Shown here: in pieces, positions 19,984-31,129 of the stretch | Numbering within the stretch: position 1 is the first letter of the stretch | Layout of the letters: every line of letters begins with the position of its first letter | NCBI GenBank assembly: GCA_047967505.1 | Contig: CM106538.1 | DNA from: Dipteris shenzhenensis | Taxonomy: Eukaryota; Polypodiophyta; Polypodiopsida; Gleicheniales | Strand: one strand, 5' to 3' | Length of the DNA stretch: 64,000 nt | Notes under the pieces: generated by a model | Database searches by the model: none | What the model was told of the DNA's origin: nothing | What the model saw: only the letters and a program-made list of their open reading frames with translations | Program-made: the position numbers and the translations under genes

Positions 19984-22848
19984 TCATGGACATTCTTCAT
20001 TTGCGCTATCTCCTTCTACTTCCTCCATGGCGAGCATCCTTAAAAATTCGTGTATATGCAAAATAGTTTGCTGTGGTATTTTTATTTTTCCTTCTACCTC
20101 ATATCCCATGTGCTTCTTTGATTTCTTTGCCCTTGAATGCCAAGACACTATGATTGTCTCTGTCGAAACTTGAGAGACTGCTTCATCATTTGGGACCCAC
20201 TCCTTCATTATACAATTAGTATATAATGTGTTGTTATCCATATTCTCCTTCCTGCCCTTTGGCTCATACCATACCGCTGTAAATGTTGTAGCTCTCCCTT
20301 GGTCATCTCTTTGCACATCAACTACTTTTGCAACCCAAAACTTCACATTCTCATATTCATCATCCGATGGCCGAACCACAACAAAACAATCAACCTCTAT
20401 ATCTACTTGTGGCATAAACTCTCTCTTCTTCGGTCCACAATATGGACGTGGGAGTAATGATACAAAATCATTTTCAAAGACTGGAGCTGGGCGCAAATCG
20501 TTATGAACATTTGGCCAAAACATATTGCATTCTTCCTTGACATCCTTTGAGCCTCGCATTCTCTCAAGGTCCTTTATTAAATTTCGTGTCTTGTTAATTA
20601 CAGTGGTAGTGTGTTCTCTCCAAGCAGGCTTCGAATCAGGATATCTCTGGAGCATTTCCTCTTTGTATGTAATAAATGCTTTTAATCCATCTATTTCACA
20701 ATTAGACCTCTCATTAAATTCTTGTATAGGAGCCCATGTTGGATACCTTTCCTTGCTGGGAATTGAAGTTAAGAGACTGTAAGGTTCTTCAGGTTCCCAT
20801 TTTGTATCATGAGAATACTGTTGCCATTGCATTACGGGTTTTTCATCTTTTAAAAAAAAACGAAAGTAGTGTGGATTGGTATGACCTGTCAATGCATCAC
20901 CACCCGTTTGTATGAAAGGTAGAATGAAGCTCTTCCAATCATACATTCTTTCGAGCCTCTCACATACTGTACTTTCCTTACGACCACCAACTTGCCTGCC
21001 ACATCTTCTTACCAAGTCATCTATTGTCTCCACATCCTTGCATTTAAGCTCCCTTGAGACTGTGCTAAAAACTTGATCGATATCCTCATGTGTATGCCCA
21101 ACATACAAAAATCCACATTCGACCTCATTGAAGATTCGATGAGCAACTAGCATGGAGCAGAAGGCAAACATAAGTACATTCTTATTTTCTCGCCAGCAAT
21201 TATCAGCTTGTATTCTCAAAGTCGGTGGCAGGCGACCTTTTTCTGCATGTACATTGCGAATTGCCTTCATAATAGATGTTACAACTTGATTGCTATCATG
21301 TAGATGCAAGGAATCAATCCATATATCTGCAAAGAACTTAATTCCATGCACTAACACTCCACATAGATGTGTCTTTAGAAAGTGCTTTCCTTGTAATTTA
21401 GGTGGAGTGGCAACAAAACGAGGCAATGTTGTTGTATTCTGATCCATGCCATCTACAATAAGACACATGTAGTCATCAGGATGCGAAATAGCTTGCTCCT
21501 TCCAAAATGCATATTTTTGTCTGGAATGTCGAATAAGGTCATGATGAGATTTTCGGTTTTTTTTGTATAATTCCCTTTGATTTGGACATGTTGCACTCTC
21601 AATCGCTCGCTTTAAATCATCACAGACATTGCACTTTGACATTTTTTGCCTCCTTGGGATTTTAACATATCCAAAGTTCTTCTTCCAAAGAGTATACAAA
21701 GTATGAGAAGAAGCTACAGCATCCCCTCTTTGCCTTTGCTTTTCTGCAATAGAGTCAAATACTTCGAGCTTTGTCAAGCCCATTGGAAGGTGCATTTCAG
21801 TGATCGCGTCACCGTTAGGGAGTTTGGTAGATATATGGGGTTGAGGCAAAGCATTTTCATGTATGAAGTCTTGTAAAATTGCTGCTGCCCTGACAGTTGA
21901 GATTCTTGATTTGGACCTTCCTCTATTACCGTGAATGCTAAATTTGTTGCCGCCCTTTGCCTTGGTGACTAAATCCCAATATGTACCATGGGATAATCCA
22001 GTAATATTGCGATATGCCTTATTGCAAATCCTTTTTCCATTTACGAGAGGTTTTACCTTTTGTCTTGAACTTAGCCTTTTATTGCCATTCTGAAGAAAGC
22101 AAGAGAGACTTGTAAGAAGGTATTCATTTCTTTCGCTTCCCCTTCTTTGCCACACGTGTCCTCTACATTCCCTGATGTCTGCAAGATCAATGAAGCGCAT
22201 ACATCTTCGCTTGCAACATAGATATCCCAATGCATTTAACATGTTCTCCTCCTTCATTACTCTCTTCCTCTTTGGTTGCTTTTGTGGATCTGCCTGGATT
22301 CTCTTTCTCTTCATGCATATGTATGACCGTTTTCGTTCCTCGTACACATTGTTATCTGTCTTTATGCACTTCTTCTCCTCACATTTGTTTGTAACCAAGC
22401 ATCCATGATTGGTCGTTGCATCCTTGTTCATATCACAATCAAAGTTAAATACTGAATAATCCTCTGTTGATCTCATCCTCATTTTTAACATACTCTTAGG
22501 ACCATTCAATGAATTCAATATTCTACGAGAGTATTGAGAACCTTGAAACTCTTCCACTCCTGAGAGAACATCACTCATTGGGACATCTTGCATGGCTTTC
22601 ACAAATCCACAACCTTGATTGACACCAGGTTTGTTAATATGCATGAACTCATCCACACTTGACAAGACATCGCTATTGAAACCTTTGCCCTTCTCACTGT
22701 GCAAGAATTCATCCACCCCAGATAAGGCTTCGCTTCTAAAATCATTTTGTTTCTTGGAACCAATGAACTCATCCACTCCAGATAAGATGTCACTTCTATA
22801 ATTGAGTATATTGAAATCATCCACATTTGAAGTGATAGAGCCTGGCAC
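19984..22848 (-). CDS. DUF7869-type protein, DDE transposase candidate (main part)
   Basis: This long open frame (954 codons counted from a GTG; no ATG is implied) belongs to a large multi-copy eukaryotic family I recognise as DUF7869-like. Residues 20-105 contain four LSGVDEF-type repeats (LSGVDEF twice, LSSVDEF, LSGVEEF). A strongly basic stretch (RKRIQADPQKQPKRKR) follows near 181-196 as a likely nuclear signal. CNVCDDLK (Cys406, Cys409) begins the conserved core, followed by VDGMDQ (Asp466), IQADNCWRENKN (Asp549) and GHTHEDID (Glu588). The order and the 38-residue last spacing fit a DDE/RNase H-fold nuclease. A C-terminal ~200-residue region (VDCFVVVRPSDDE) is unassigned. The frame continues upstream, across one TAA, into 22,882-23,478. 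It is the best transposase candidate of the 26.9-kb element. The catalytic assignment is inference. Confidence 0.7.
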   Translation of the reverse strand: MPGSITSNVDDFNILNYRSDILSGVDEFIGSKKQNDFRSEALSGVDEFLHSEKGKGFNSDVLSSVDEFMHINKPGVNQGCGFVKAMQDVPMSDVLSGVEEFQGSQYSRRILNSLNGPKSMLKMRMRSTEDYSVFNFDCDMNKDATTNHGCLVTNKCEEKKCIKTDNNVYEERKRSYICMKRKRIQADPQKQPKRKRVMKEENMLNALGYLCCKRRCMRFIDLADIRECRGHVWQRRGSERNEYLLTSLSCFLQNGNKRLSSRQKVKPLVNGKRICNKAYRNITGLSHGTYWDLVTKAKGGNKFSIHGNRGRSKSRISTVRAAAILQDFIHENALPQPHISTKLPNGDAITEMHLPMGLTKLEVFDSIAEKQRQRGDAVASSHTLYTLWKKNFGYVKIPRRQKMSKCNVCDDLKRAIESATCPNQRELYKKNRKSHHDLIRHSRQKYAFWKEQAISHPDDYMCLIVDGMDQNTTTLPRFVATPPKLQGKHFLKTHLCGVLVHGIKFFADIWIDSLHLHDSNQVVTSIMKAIRNVHAEKGRLPPTLRIQADNCWRENKNVLMFAFCSMLVAHRIFNEVECGFLYVGHTHEDIDQVFSTVSRELKCKDVETIDDLVRRCGRQVGGRKESTVCERLERMYDWKSFILPFIQTGGDALTGHTNPHYFRFFLKDEKPVMQWQQYSHDTKWEPEEPYSLLTSIPSKERYPTWAPIQEFNERSNCEIDGLKAFITYKEEMLQRYPDSKPAWREHTTTVINKTRNLIKDLERMRGSKDVKEECNMFWPNVHNDLRPAPVFENDFVSLLPRPYCGPKKREFMPQVDIEVDCFVVVRPSDDEYENVKFWVAKVVDVQRDDQGRATTFTAVWYEPKGRKENMDNNTLYTNCIMKEWVPNDEAVSQVSTETIIVSWHSRAKKSKKHMGYEVEGKIKIPQQTILHIHEFLRMLAMEEVEGDSANEECP

Positions 22849-22881
22849 ATGGGCACGCTTTTTAGGTCCTTTGATATTGTA

Positions 22882-23478
22882 TTATGCGTTGTCTTTATCA
22901 TTGAAAACCACGTGCCTCTTTCTCATGTTTAAAAATTGCATGCTCCATCTCATATTCTTGCCTACCTCATAGTAGGGATCACATAAGGATGTTATGTTAT
23001 CAACCATACCATCATCAGTGACTTTTAGAATCCTCATCTGCGCAAATGACCATTGCTCCACTTGTTCAAATCCCAATACTTCACCTTCTGCTACAATCTT
23101 ATTTGCAAATGATCTCATTTGTAGAATGTCCCCTATAGTAAAATCCAAGGTGGTGCACTTTGTATTCTTGATAATGTCTGTTGCATAAGTCTCATCTTTG
23201 TCCCATGCTATAAATAATTTGTTGGATGTATTGTAGGGCATAACATCTCCAAGTGTTTCCATATCTCCACATTTATACTTTAGCTCAACATGTGCGCTAA
23301 GAATCTTTGATACAGTAACTGCTACCTTATCTTCGCCAAGTCTTCGAAAGTGGCAAAGAGAATTGGGATCACTATCATGGATTGTAGCAAATGCAACTAC
23401 TTCTCTTTTGCTACATAAAATCACATCCATCCCTGGAACAAAATCTATAGCCATCTCCTTTGTGAGAGTCCTTCGCAA
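22882..23478 (-). pseudogene. N-terminal part of the same transposase-like gene, cut off by one TAA
   Basis: These 198 codons are in exactly the same frame as 19,984-22,848, from which they are separated only by the TAA at 22,882-22,884 and 11 sense codons. A CAA-to-TAA change would explain it. The segment reads VVAFATIHDSDPN, then LGEDKVAVTVSKI and LFIAWDKDETYA, a layout resembling the DUF8039-type domain of plant transposon proteins (weak, from memory of the pattern). No ATG sits at the open end. TTGCCACTGCAG at about 23,484-23,495 (minus strand) looks like a splice acceptor, so an upstream exon probably lies further right. Either this copy is inactivated by the stop, or the stop is read through or edited. 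Confidence 0.6.
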
Positions 23479-23579
23479 GCAAGCTGCAGTGGCAACAATT
23501 ACATAAATATTAGTCTCTTTTTAATAATCTACTTATTTATTATAATTTTTAATTAGTACTTAATTTATTAGTGGGAGAA

Positions 23580-26500
23580 GTTATGCGATCAAATACTCAT
23601 CAGATGGACATGCCAAGTTATCCTTTACATGGTCAATCTAGCATTAAATACTATTTTTGCTCTAGTGTCATGCACATCCGTAAAAAAACATGAGCCTACT
23701 AGGTACGTTATCCAATCAAACACTAATGGGATGCGGGTGCCACTTTGCATGTAAGTCAATTCCACCTAGTTGAGGTGTACAAAAAGTGTTGTGCCCATCG
23801 GATATGCTTTGCATGGTCCATCGAGCATTAAATACTATTTTTGCTCCTATCATGCACATCCATAAAAAAAACACGCTGCTAGGTGTGTTATCCGATTAAG
23901 TACTTATGCGATGGGAATGCCACTTTGCATGTAAGTCAATTCCACCTAGTTGAAGGTGTGTGCAAAGTATTGTGCCCATCCAATATGCTTTGCATTGTCG
24001 ATCAAGCATAACACACTATTTCTGCCTTACTGTCATGCACAACCATATAAAAACATGGCCATAGGTGTGTTATTCAAATAAGTACTTATCAGATGGGGGC
24101 TCCACTTTGCACGCAAGTCCGTTTTAACTACATTGAGGTGCATGCAAAGTATTGTCACCATCGGATATGATTTGCATGGTCGATCACGCATTATACACCA
24201 TTTTTTCCCTAATGATATGCACATTCGCACAAAAACACGCCATTAGGTGTGTTATCTGACCAAGTACTTATCGGATGGGTGTGCCTCATTGAGAACATTT
24301 CAATACCACCTAGGTTGAGGCGTAAAAAAAGTTTTGTGCCCATTGGATATCCTTTGCATGGTCGATCGAGCATTAAATACCATTTTTGCCTTAGTGCCAT
24401 GCACATTCGTCAAAAAACGCAGTCCTAGATGTGTTATTCAGACTAGTACTTATCGGATGGGGGCTCCAGTTTGCACGCAAGTCTGTTTCAACTAGGTTGA
24501 GGTGTGTGCAAAGTATTGTCACCATCAGATATGATTTGCATGGTCGATCACGCATTATACACCGTTTTTCCCTAGTGGTATGCACATCCGCAAAAAAACA
24601 CGCCCTTAGGTATGTTATCTGACCAAGTACTTATCGGATGGGTGTACCTCTTTGACAACATTTTAATACCACCTAGGTTGAGGTATAAGAAAAGTATTAT
24701 GCCCATCGGATATGCTTTGCATGGTCGATCGAGCATTAAATACCATTTTTGCCTTAGTGCCATGCACATTCGTAAAAAAACACGCTGCTAGGTGTGTTAT
24801 CCGATCAAGAACTTATGCAATGGGAATGCCACTTTGCATGTGAGTCAATTACACCTAGTTGAAGATGTGTGCAAATTATCGTGGCCATCCGATATGATTT
24901 GCATGGCTGATTGAGCATTAAATACCATTTTTGCCTTAGTGCCATGCACATCCGTAAAAAAACACGCTGCTAGGTGTGTTATCTGATCAAGCACTTATGC
25001 GATGGGCGTGCCACTTTGCATGTAAGTCAATTACACCTAGTTGAAGGTGTGTGCAAAGTATTGTGTTCATCGGATATGCTTTGTATTGTCGATCGAGCAT
25101 AACACATCGTTTCTGCCTTAGTGTCATGCACAACCATATAAAAATACGGCCATAGGTGTGATATTCAAATAAGTACTTATCAGATGGGGGATCCACTTTG
25201 CACGCAAGTTCGTTTCAACTACGTTGAGGTGCATGCAATGTATTGTCACCATCAAATATGATTTGCATGGTCGATCACGCATTATACACTATTTTTTTCC
25301 TAATGATATGCACATCCGCAAAAAAACACGCCATTAGGTGTGTTATTTGACCAAGTACTTATCGGATGGGTGTGCCTCATTGAGAACATTTCAATACCAC
25401 CTAGGTTGAGGCGTACGAAAAGTTTTGTGCCCATCGGATATCCTTTGCATGGTCTATCGAGCATTAAATACTATTTTTACTCTAGTGTCATGCACATCCG
25501 TCAAAAAACACGTTTCTAGGTATGTTATAGGATCAAGCACTTATGGGATGGGCATGCCACTTTGCATGTAAGTCGATTCTAGCTAGTTGAAGGTGTGTGC
25601 AAAGTATCGTGCCCATCGGATATGCTTTGCATGGTCGATCGAGCATTAAATACCATTTTTGCCTTAGTGCCATGCACATCCGTAAAAAAACACGCTGCTA
25701 GGTGTGTTATCTGATCAAGCACTTATGCGATGGGCGTGCCACTTTGCATGTAAGTCAATTACACCTAGTTGAAGGTGTGTGCAAAGTATTGTATTCATCG
25801 GATATGCTTTGCATTGTCGATCAAGCATAACACACCGTTTTTGCCTTAGTGTCATGCACAACCATATAAAAACACGGCCATAGGTGTGTTATTCAAATAA
25901 GTACTTATCAGATGGGGGCTCCACTTTGCACGCAAGTCCGTTTTAACTACATTGAGGTGCGTGCAAAGTATTGTCACCATCGGATATGATTTGCATGGTC
26001 GATCACGCATTATACACCATTTTTTTCCTAATGATATGCACATCCGCAAAAATACACGCCATTAGGTGTGTTATCTGACCAAGTACTTATCGAATGGGTG
26101 TGCCTCATGGAGAACATTTCAATACCACCTAGGTTAAGGCGTAAGAAACGTTTTGTGTCCATCGGATATGCTTTGCATGGTCGATCGAGCATTAAATACT
26201 ATTTTTGCTCTAGTGTCATGCACATCCGTCAAAAAACACGTTGCTAGGTATGTAATCCAATCAAGCACTTATGGGATGCGCGTGCCGCTTTGCATATAAG
26301 TCTATTCCACCTAGTTGAAGGTGTGTGCAAAGTATCGTGCCCATCGGATATGCTTTGCATGGTGGATCGAGCATTAAATACCATTTTTGCCTTAGTGCCA
26401 TGCACATCCGTAAAAAAACACGCTACTAGGTGTGTTATCTGACCAATTACATATCGGTACTTTGCATGTAAGTCGATTCCACCTAGTTGAAGGTGTGTGC

Positions 26501-29500
26501 AAAGTATTGTGCCCATCGGATATGCTTTGCATTGTCGATCAAGCATAAAACACCGTTTTTATCTTAGTGTCATGCACATTCGTAAAAAAACGCAGTCCTA
26601 GATGTGTTATTCAAACTAGTACTTATCGGATAAGGGCTCCAATTTGCATGCAAGTCCGTTTCCACTAGGTTGAGGTGTGTGCAAAGTATTGTCACCATCG
26701 GATATGATTTGCATGGTTGATCACGCATTATACACCGTTTTTTTCCTAGTGGTATGCACATCCGCAAAAAAACACGCCCTTAGGTATGTTATCTGACCAA
26801 GTACTTATCGGATGGGTGTGCCTCTTTGACAACATTTTAATACCACCTAGGTTGAGGTATGAGAAAAGTATTATGCCCATCGGATATGCTTTGCATGGTC
26901 GATCGAGCAGTAAATACCATTTTTGCCTTAGTGCCATGCACATCCGTAAAAAAACACGCTCCTAGGTGTGTTATCCGATCAAGCACTTATGCGATGGGAA
27001 TGCCACTTTGCATGTAAGTCAATTCCACCTAGTTGAAAGTGTGTGAAAAGTATTGTGCCCATCAGATATCCTTTGCATGGTCAATCGAGTATTAAATACT
27101 ATTTTTACTCTAGTGTCATGCACTTCCGTCAAAAAACACGCTGCTAGGTATGTTATCCAATCAAGCACTTATGGGATGGGTGTGCCACTTTGCATGTAAG
27201 TCGATTCCACCTAGTTGAAGGTGTGTGCAAAGTATTGTGCCCATCGGATATGCTTTGCATTGTCGATCAAGCATAAGACACCGTTTTTGCCTTGGTGTCA
27301 TGCACAACCATGAAAAAACACGGTCCTAGGTGTATTATTCAAACTAGTACTTATCGGATAAGGGCTCCAATTTGCATGCAAGTCCGTTTCCACTAGGTTG
27401 AGGTGTAAAGTATTGTCACCATCGGATATGATTTGCATGGTTGATCACGCATTATACACTGTTTTTTCCCTAGTGGTATGCACATCCGCAAAAAAACACG
27501 CCCTTAGGTATGTTATCTGACCAAGTGCTTATCGGATGGGTGTGCCTCTTTGACAACATTTTAATACGACCTAAGTTGAAGTATAGGAAAAGTATTTTAC
27601 CCATTGGATATGCTTTGCATGGTCGATCGAGCATTAAATACCATTTTTGCCTTAGTGCCATGCACATCCGTAAAAAAACACGCTGCTAGGTGTGTTATCC
27701 GATCAAGCACTTATGCGATGGGAATGCCACTTTGCATGTAAGTCAATTCCACCTAGTTGAAGGATCGTGCCAATCGCGGATATGCTTTGCATGGTCGATC
27801 GAGCATTAAATACCATTTTTGCCTTAGTGCCATGCACATCCGTTAAAAAACACACTTCTACGTTTGTTATCTGATCAAGCACTTATGCGATGGGCGTGCC
27901 ACTTTTCATGTAAGTCAATTCCACCTAGTTGAAGGTGTGTGCAAAGTATTGTGCCCATCGGATATGCTTTGCATGGTCGATCGACCATTAAATACTATTT
28001 TTGCTCTAGTTTCATGCACATCCGTAAAAAAACACGCTGATAGGTATGTTATCCAATCAAGCACTTACGGGATCGGCGTGCCACTTTGCATGTAAGTCAA
28101 TTCCACCTAGTTAAAGGTATGTGCAAAGTATTGTGCCCATCGGATATGCTTTGCATGGTTGATCGAGCATTAAATACCATTTTTGCCTTAGTGCCATGCA
28201 CATCCGTAAAAAAATACGATGCTAGGTGTGTTATCTGATCAAGCACTTATGCGATGGGCGTGCCACTTTGCATGTAAGTTAATTCCACCTAGTTGAAGGT
28301 GTGTGCAAAGTATTGTGCCCATCGGATATGCTTTGCATTGTCGATCAAGCATAACACACTGTTTTTGCCTTAGTGTCATGCACAACCATATAAAAACACG
28401 GCCATAGGTGTGTTATTCAAATAAATACTTATCAGATGAGGCCTCCACTTTGCACGCAAGTCCGTTTTAACTACGTTGAGGTGCGTGCAAAGTATTGTCA
28501 CCATCGGATATGATTTACATGGTCGATCACGCATTATACACCGTTTTTTCCCTAGTGGCATGCACATTCGCAAAAAAACACGCCCTTAGGTATGTTATCT
28601 GACCAAGTACTTATCAGATGGGTGTGCCTCTTTGACAACATTTTAATACAACCTAAGTTGAGGTATAGGTAAAGTATTATGCCCATCAGATATGCTTTGC
28701 ATGGCCGATCGAGCATTAAATTTTATTTTTGCCTTAGTGCCATGCACATCCGTAAAAAAACACGCTGCTAGGTGTGTTATCCGATCAAGCACTTATGCGA
28801 TGGGAATGCCACTTTGCATGTAAGTCAATTCCACTTAGTTGAAGGTGTGTGCAAAGTATCGTGCCCATCGAATATGCTTTGCATGGTCGATCAAGCATTA
28901 AATTCCATTTTTGCCTTAGTGCCATGCACATCCGTAAAAAAACACGCTGCTAGGTGTGTTATCTGATCAAGCACTTATGCGATGGGCGTGCCACTTTGCA
29001 TGTAAGTCAATTCCACCTAGTTAAAGGTATGTGCAAAGTATTGTGCCCATCGGATATGCTTTGCATGGTGGATCAAGCATTAAATACCATTTTTACCTTA
29101 GTGCCATGCACATCCGTAAAAAAACACGCTGCTAGGTGTGTTATCTGATCAAGCACTTATGCGATGGGCGTGCCACTTTGCATGTAAGTTAATTCCACCT
29201 AGTTGAAGGTGTGTGCAAAGTATCGTGCCCATCGGATATGCTTTGCATTGTCGATCAAGCATAACACACCGTTTTTGCCTTAGTGTCATGCACAACCATA
29301 TAAAAACACGGCCATAGGTGTGTTATTCAAATAAATATTTATCATATGGGGGCTCCACTTTGCACGCAAGTCCGTTTTAACTACGTTGAGGTGCGTGCAA
29401 AGTATTGTCACCATCGGATATGATTTGCATGGTCGATCACGCATTATACATCATTTTTTTCCTCTTTTTTTCCTAATGACATGCACATTCACAAAAAAAC

Positions 29501-30165
29501 ACGCCATTAGGTGTGTTATCTGACCAAGTACTTATCGGATGGGTGTGCCTCATTGAGAACATTTCAATACCACCTAGGTTGAGGCGTACGAAAAGTTTTG
29601 TGCCCATCGGATATCCTTTGCATGGTCTATCGAGCATTAAATTCTATTTTTACTCTAGTGTCATGCACATCCGTCAAAAAACACGTTTCTAGGTATGTTA
29701 TAGGATCAAGCACTTATGGGACGGGCATGCCACTTTGCATGTAAGTCGATTCTACCTAGTTGAAGGTGTGTGCAAAGTATTGTGCCCATCGGATATGCTT
29801 TGCATTGTCGATCAAGCATAAAACACCATTATTGCCTTAGTGTCATGCATAATCGTCAAAAAACACGATCGTAGGTGTATTTTTCGAACAAGTACTTATC
29901 GGATGGGGATGCCACTTTGCACACAAGTCAATACTGCCTAGGTTGAGGAACGTGTAAAGTCTTGTGTCCATTGGATATGCTTTGCATAGTCTGTCTCACA
30001 TGATACACCATTTTGTTCCTAGTGTTATGCACAATCGTCATAAAATACATAGGAGGTGTGTTATCCGAACAAGTACTTATGAGATGGGTGCACCACTTTG
30101 AATGCAAGTCAATAAGACCTAGGTTGAGGAGTGTACAAAGTTTTATGCCCATTGGAGAAATGTAG
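23580..30165. repeat. 181-bp satellite array, about 36 units
   Basis: The key words GATATG(C/A)TTTGCATGGTCGATC, ATGCACATCCGTAAAAAA, TAGGTGTGTTATC and CACTTTGCATGTAAGTC return every ~181 bp (for example near 23,810, 23,986, 24,168, 24,350, 24,532 and 24,712). Units fall into several subtypes, such as CGAGCATTAAATACCATTTT versus CACGCATTATACACC. Blocks of subtypes recur in order (the units at 24,033, 25,852 and 28,376 match each other better than their neighbours), so there is higher-order structure. The array fills the gap between the divergent genes of the large element. The many ~65-codon frames are by-products. Confidence 0.95.
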
Positions 30166-30944
30166 ATGCGATAATATTAGAAAATTCTCGGTATATGTAT
30201 ATGTGTGTGTGTGTGTGGCAAACAATTTTGGCACAAAGTAAACACCTAGTGCACAAATTATGCACTTCATACCTTGAGTAAATAAGCTTGTTGATGAGGA
30301 TAAATATACCCTTGAATAAAAGCACAGTTGTTGTATGACCACAATAGGATCGCTTTGACACCTGTGATTTTGCCCATATGTAAGTTTACAAATAGTATAA
30401 AAAATCATGTAATAATATATTAATAGTTTGCAAATGTGTATAGCAAGTGAGTAATGGGAAGTGGAAGTGGGAATGAGGAGGGAGGAGTGGAATAGGATAG
30501 GGAAGTAATAAGGGTGTATGATAATTAGTATAAAAAATAGTATAATAATATATTAATAGTTTTTAAATGGCAAGTGAGTAATGGGAAGTGGAAGTGAGAG
30601 TGGGGAGGGAAGAATGGAATGGGAGAGGGGAAAGTAATAGGGGAGTAGGCTAATAAGGGAGTGAAATGAGTGAGGAAGTTAATAGGGGATGAAAAAGAGA
30701 AGGGTGAGATGGGGAAATATGGGATTTTGGAAAATGGGACGTGGTGGAAATGTGGGATGGGAGTGGTGGCAATGGGGAGGAAGAAGAAATGGATGGATGG
30801 GAGGAGGGCTAATGGATGAGGGATGGGGGTTCAATAGGAGAGGGGGAGTAATGGGAGCCAATGGGAGAGGAGATAAATGAAAAGCCAATAGGAGAGAGGG
30901 GAGGAATGGAAAGCCAATAGGAGAGGAGGAGGAAAACCTAATTT
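30166..30944. other. Transition zone: TG microsatellite and purine-rich duplications
   Basis: A (GT)n run is at about 30,200-30,218. The sequence TAATAATATATTAATAGTTT...GCAAGTGAGTAATGGGAAGTGGAAGTG occurs at about 30,410 and again at about 30,540. Strand asymmetry (G over C) grows rightwards, with AGGAG and CCAATAGGAGAG words repeated. There is no gene. Confidence 0.6.
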
Positions 30945-31080
30945 TTCTTATATATAGTCTTCCTTCATTCATTCTTTCTCCCCTCATTTCATTCAAGCAA
31001 GAAAGCAAGGACGATCAAGAGAGCAAGGAAGGAAGAGCAAGAAAGCAAGAAAGAGCAAACTTACAAACTGTTTCCAGGTA
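30945..31080 (+). promoter_or_regulatory. Candidate promoter and 5' leader exon, copy 1
   Basis: TTATATATAG at about 30,949-30,958 is a TATA-box-like word. It is followed by CCCCTCATTTCATTCAAGCAAG and a splice-donor-like TTTCCAG|GTACTTGCA at about 31,073-31,083. A diverged second copy of the leader and donor occurs at 33,185-33,275. With the acceptor TTTTCTTGTAG at 36,035-36,045 just before the ATG at 36,050, this suggests that the large rightward gene has a non-coding first exon and an intron that spans the G-run block. This is inference without transcript data. Confidence 0.4.
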
Positions 31081-31129
31081 CTTGCAAACTTTTTTTTCTA
31101 GTTTCTTTTTTAAAATTTGAAGAGAGAGA

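Noticed and set aside
24033-29148. Many recurring ~65-codon frames in the satellite (for example 24,033-24,230 and 25,852-26,049, minus strand)
   Set aside because: They recur with the 181-bp period and simply reflect repetition of a unit that happens to lack stops in one frame. There is no gene-like start, domain or spacing.
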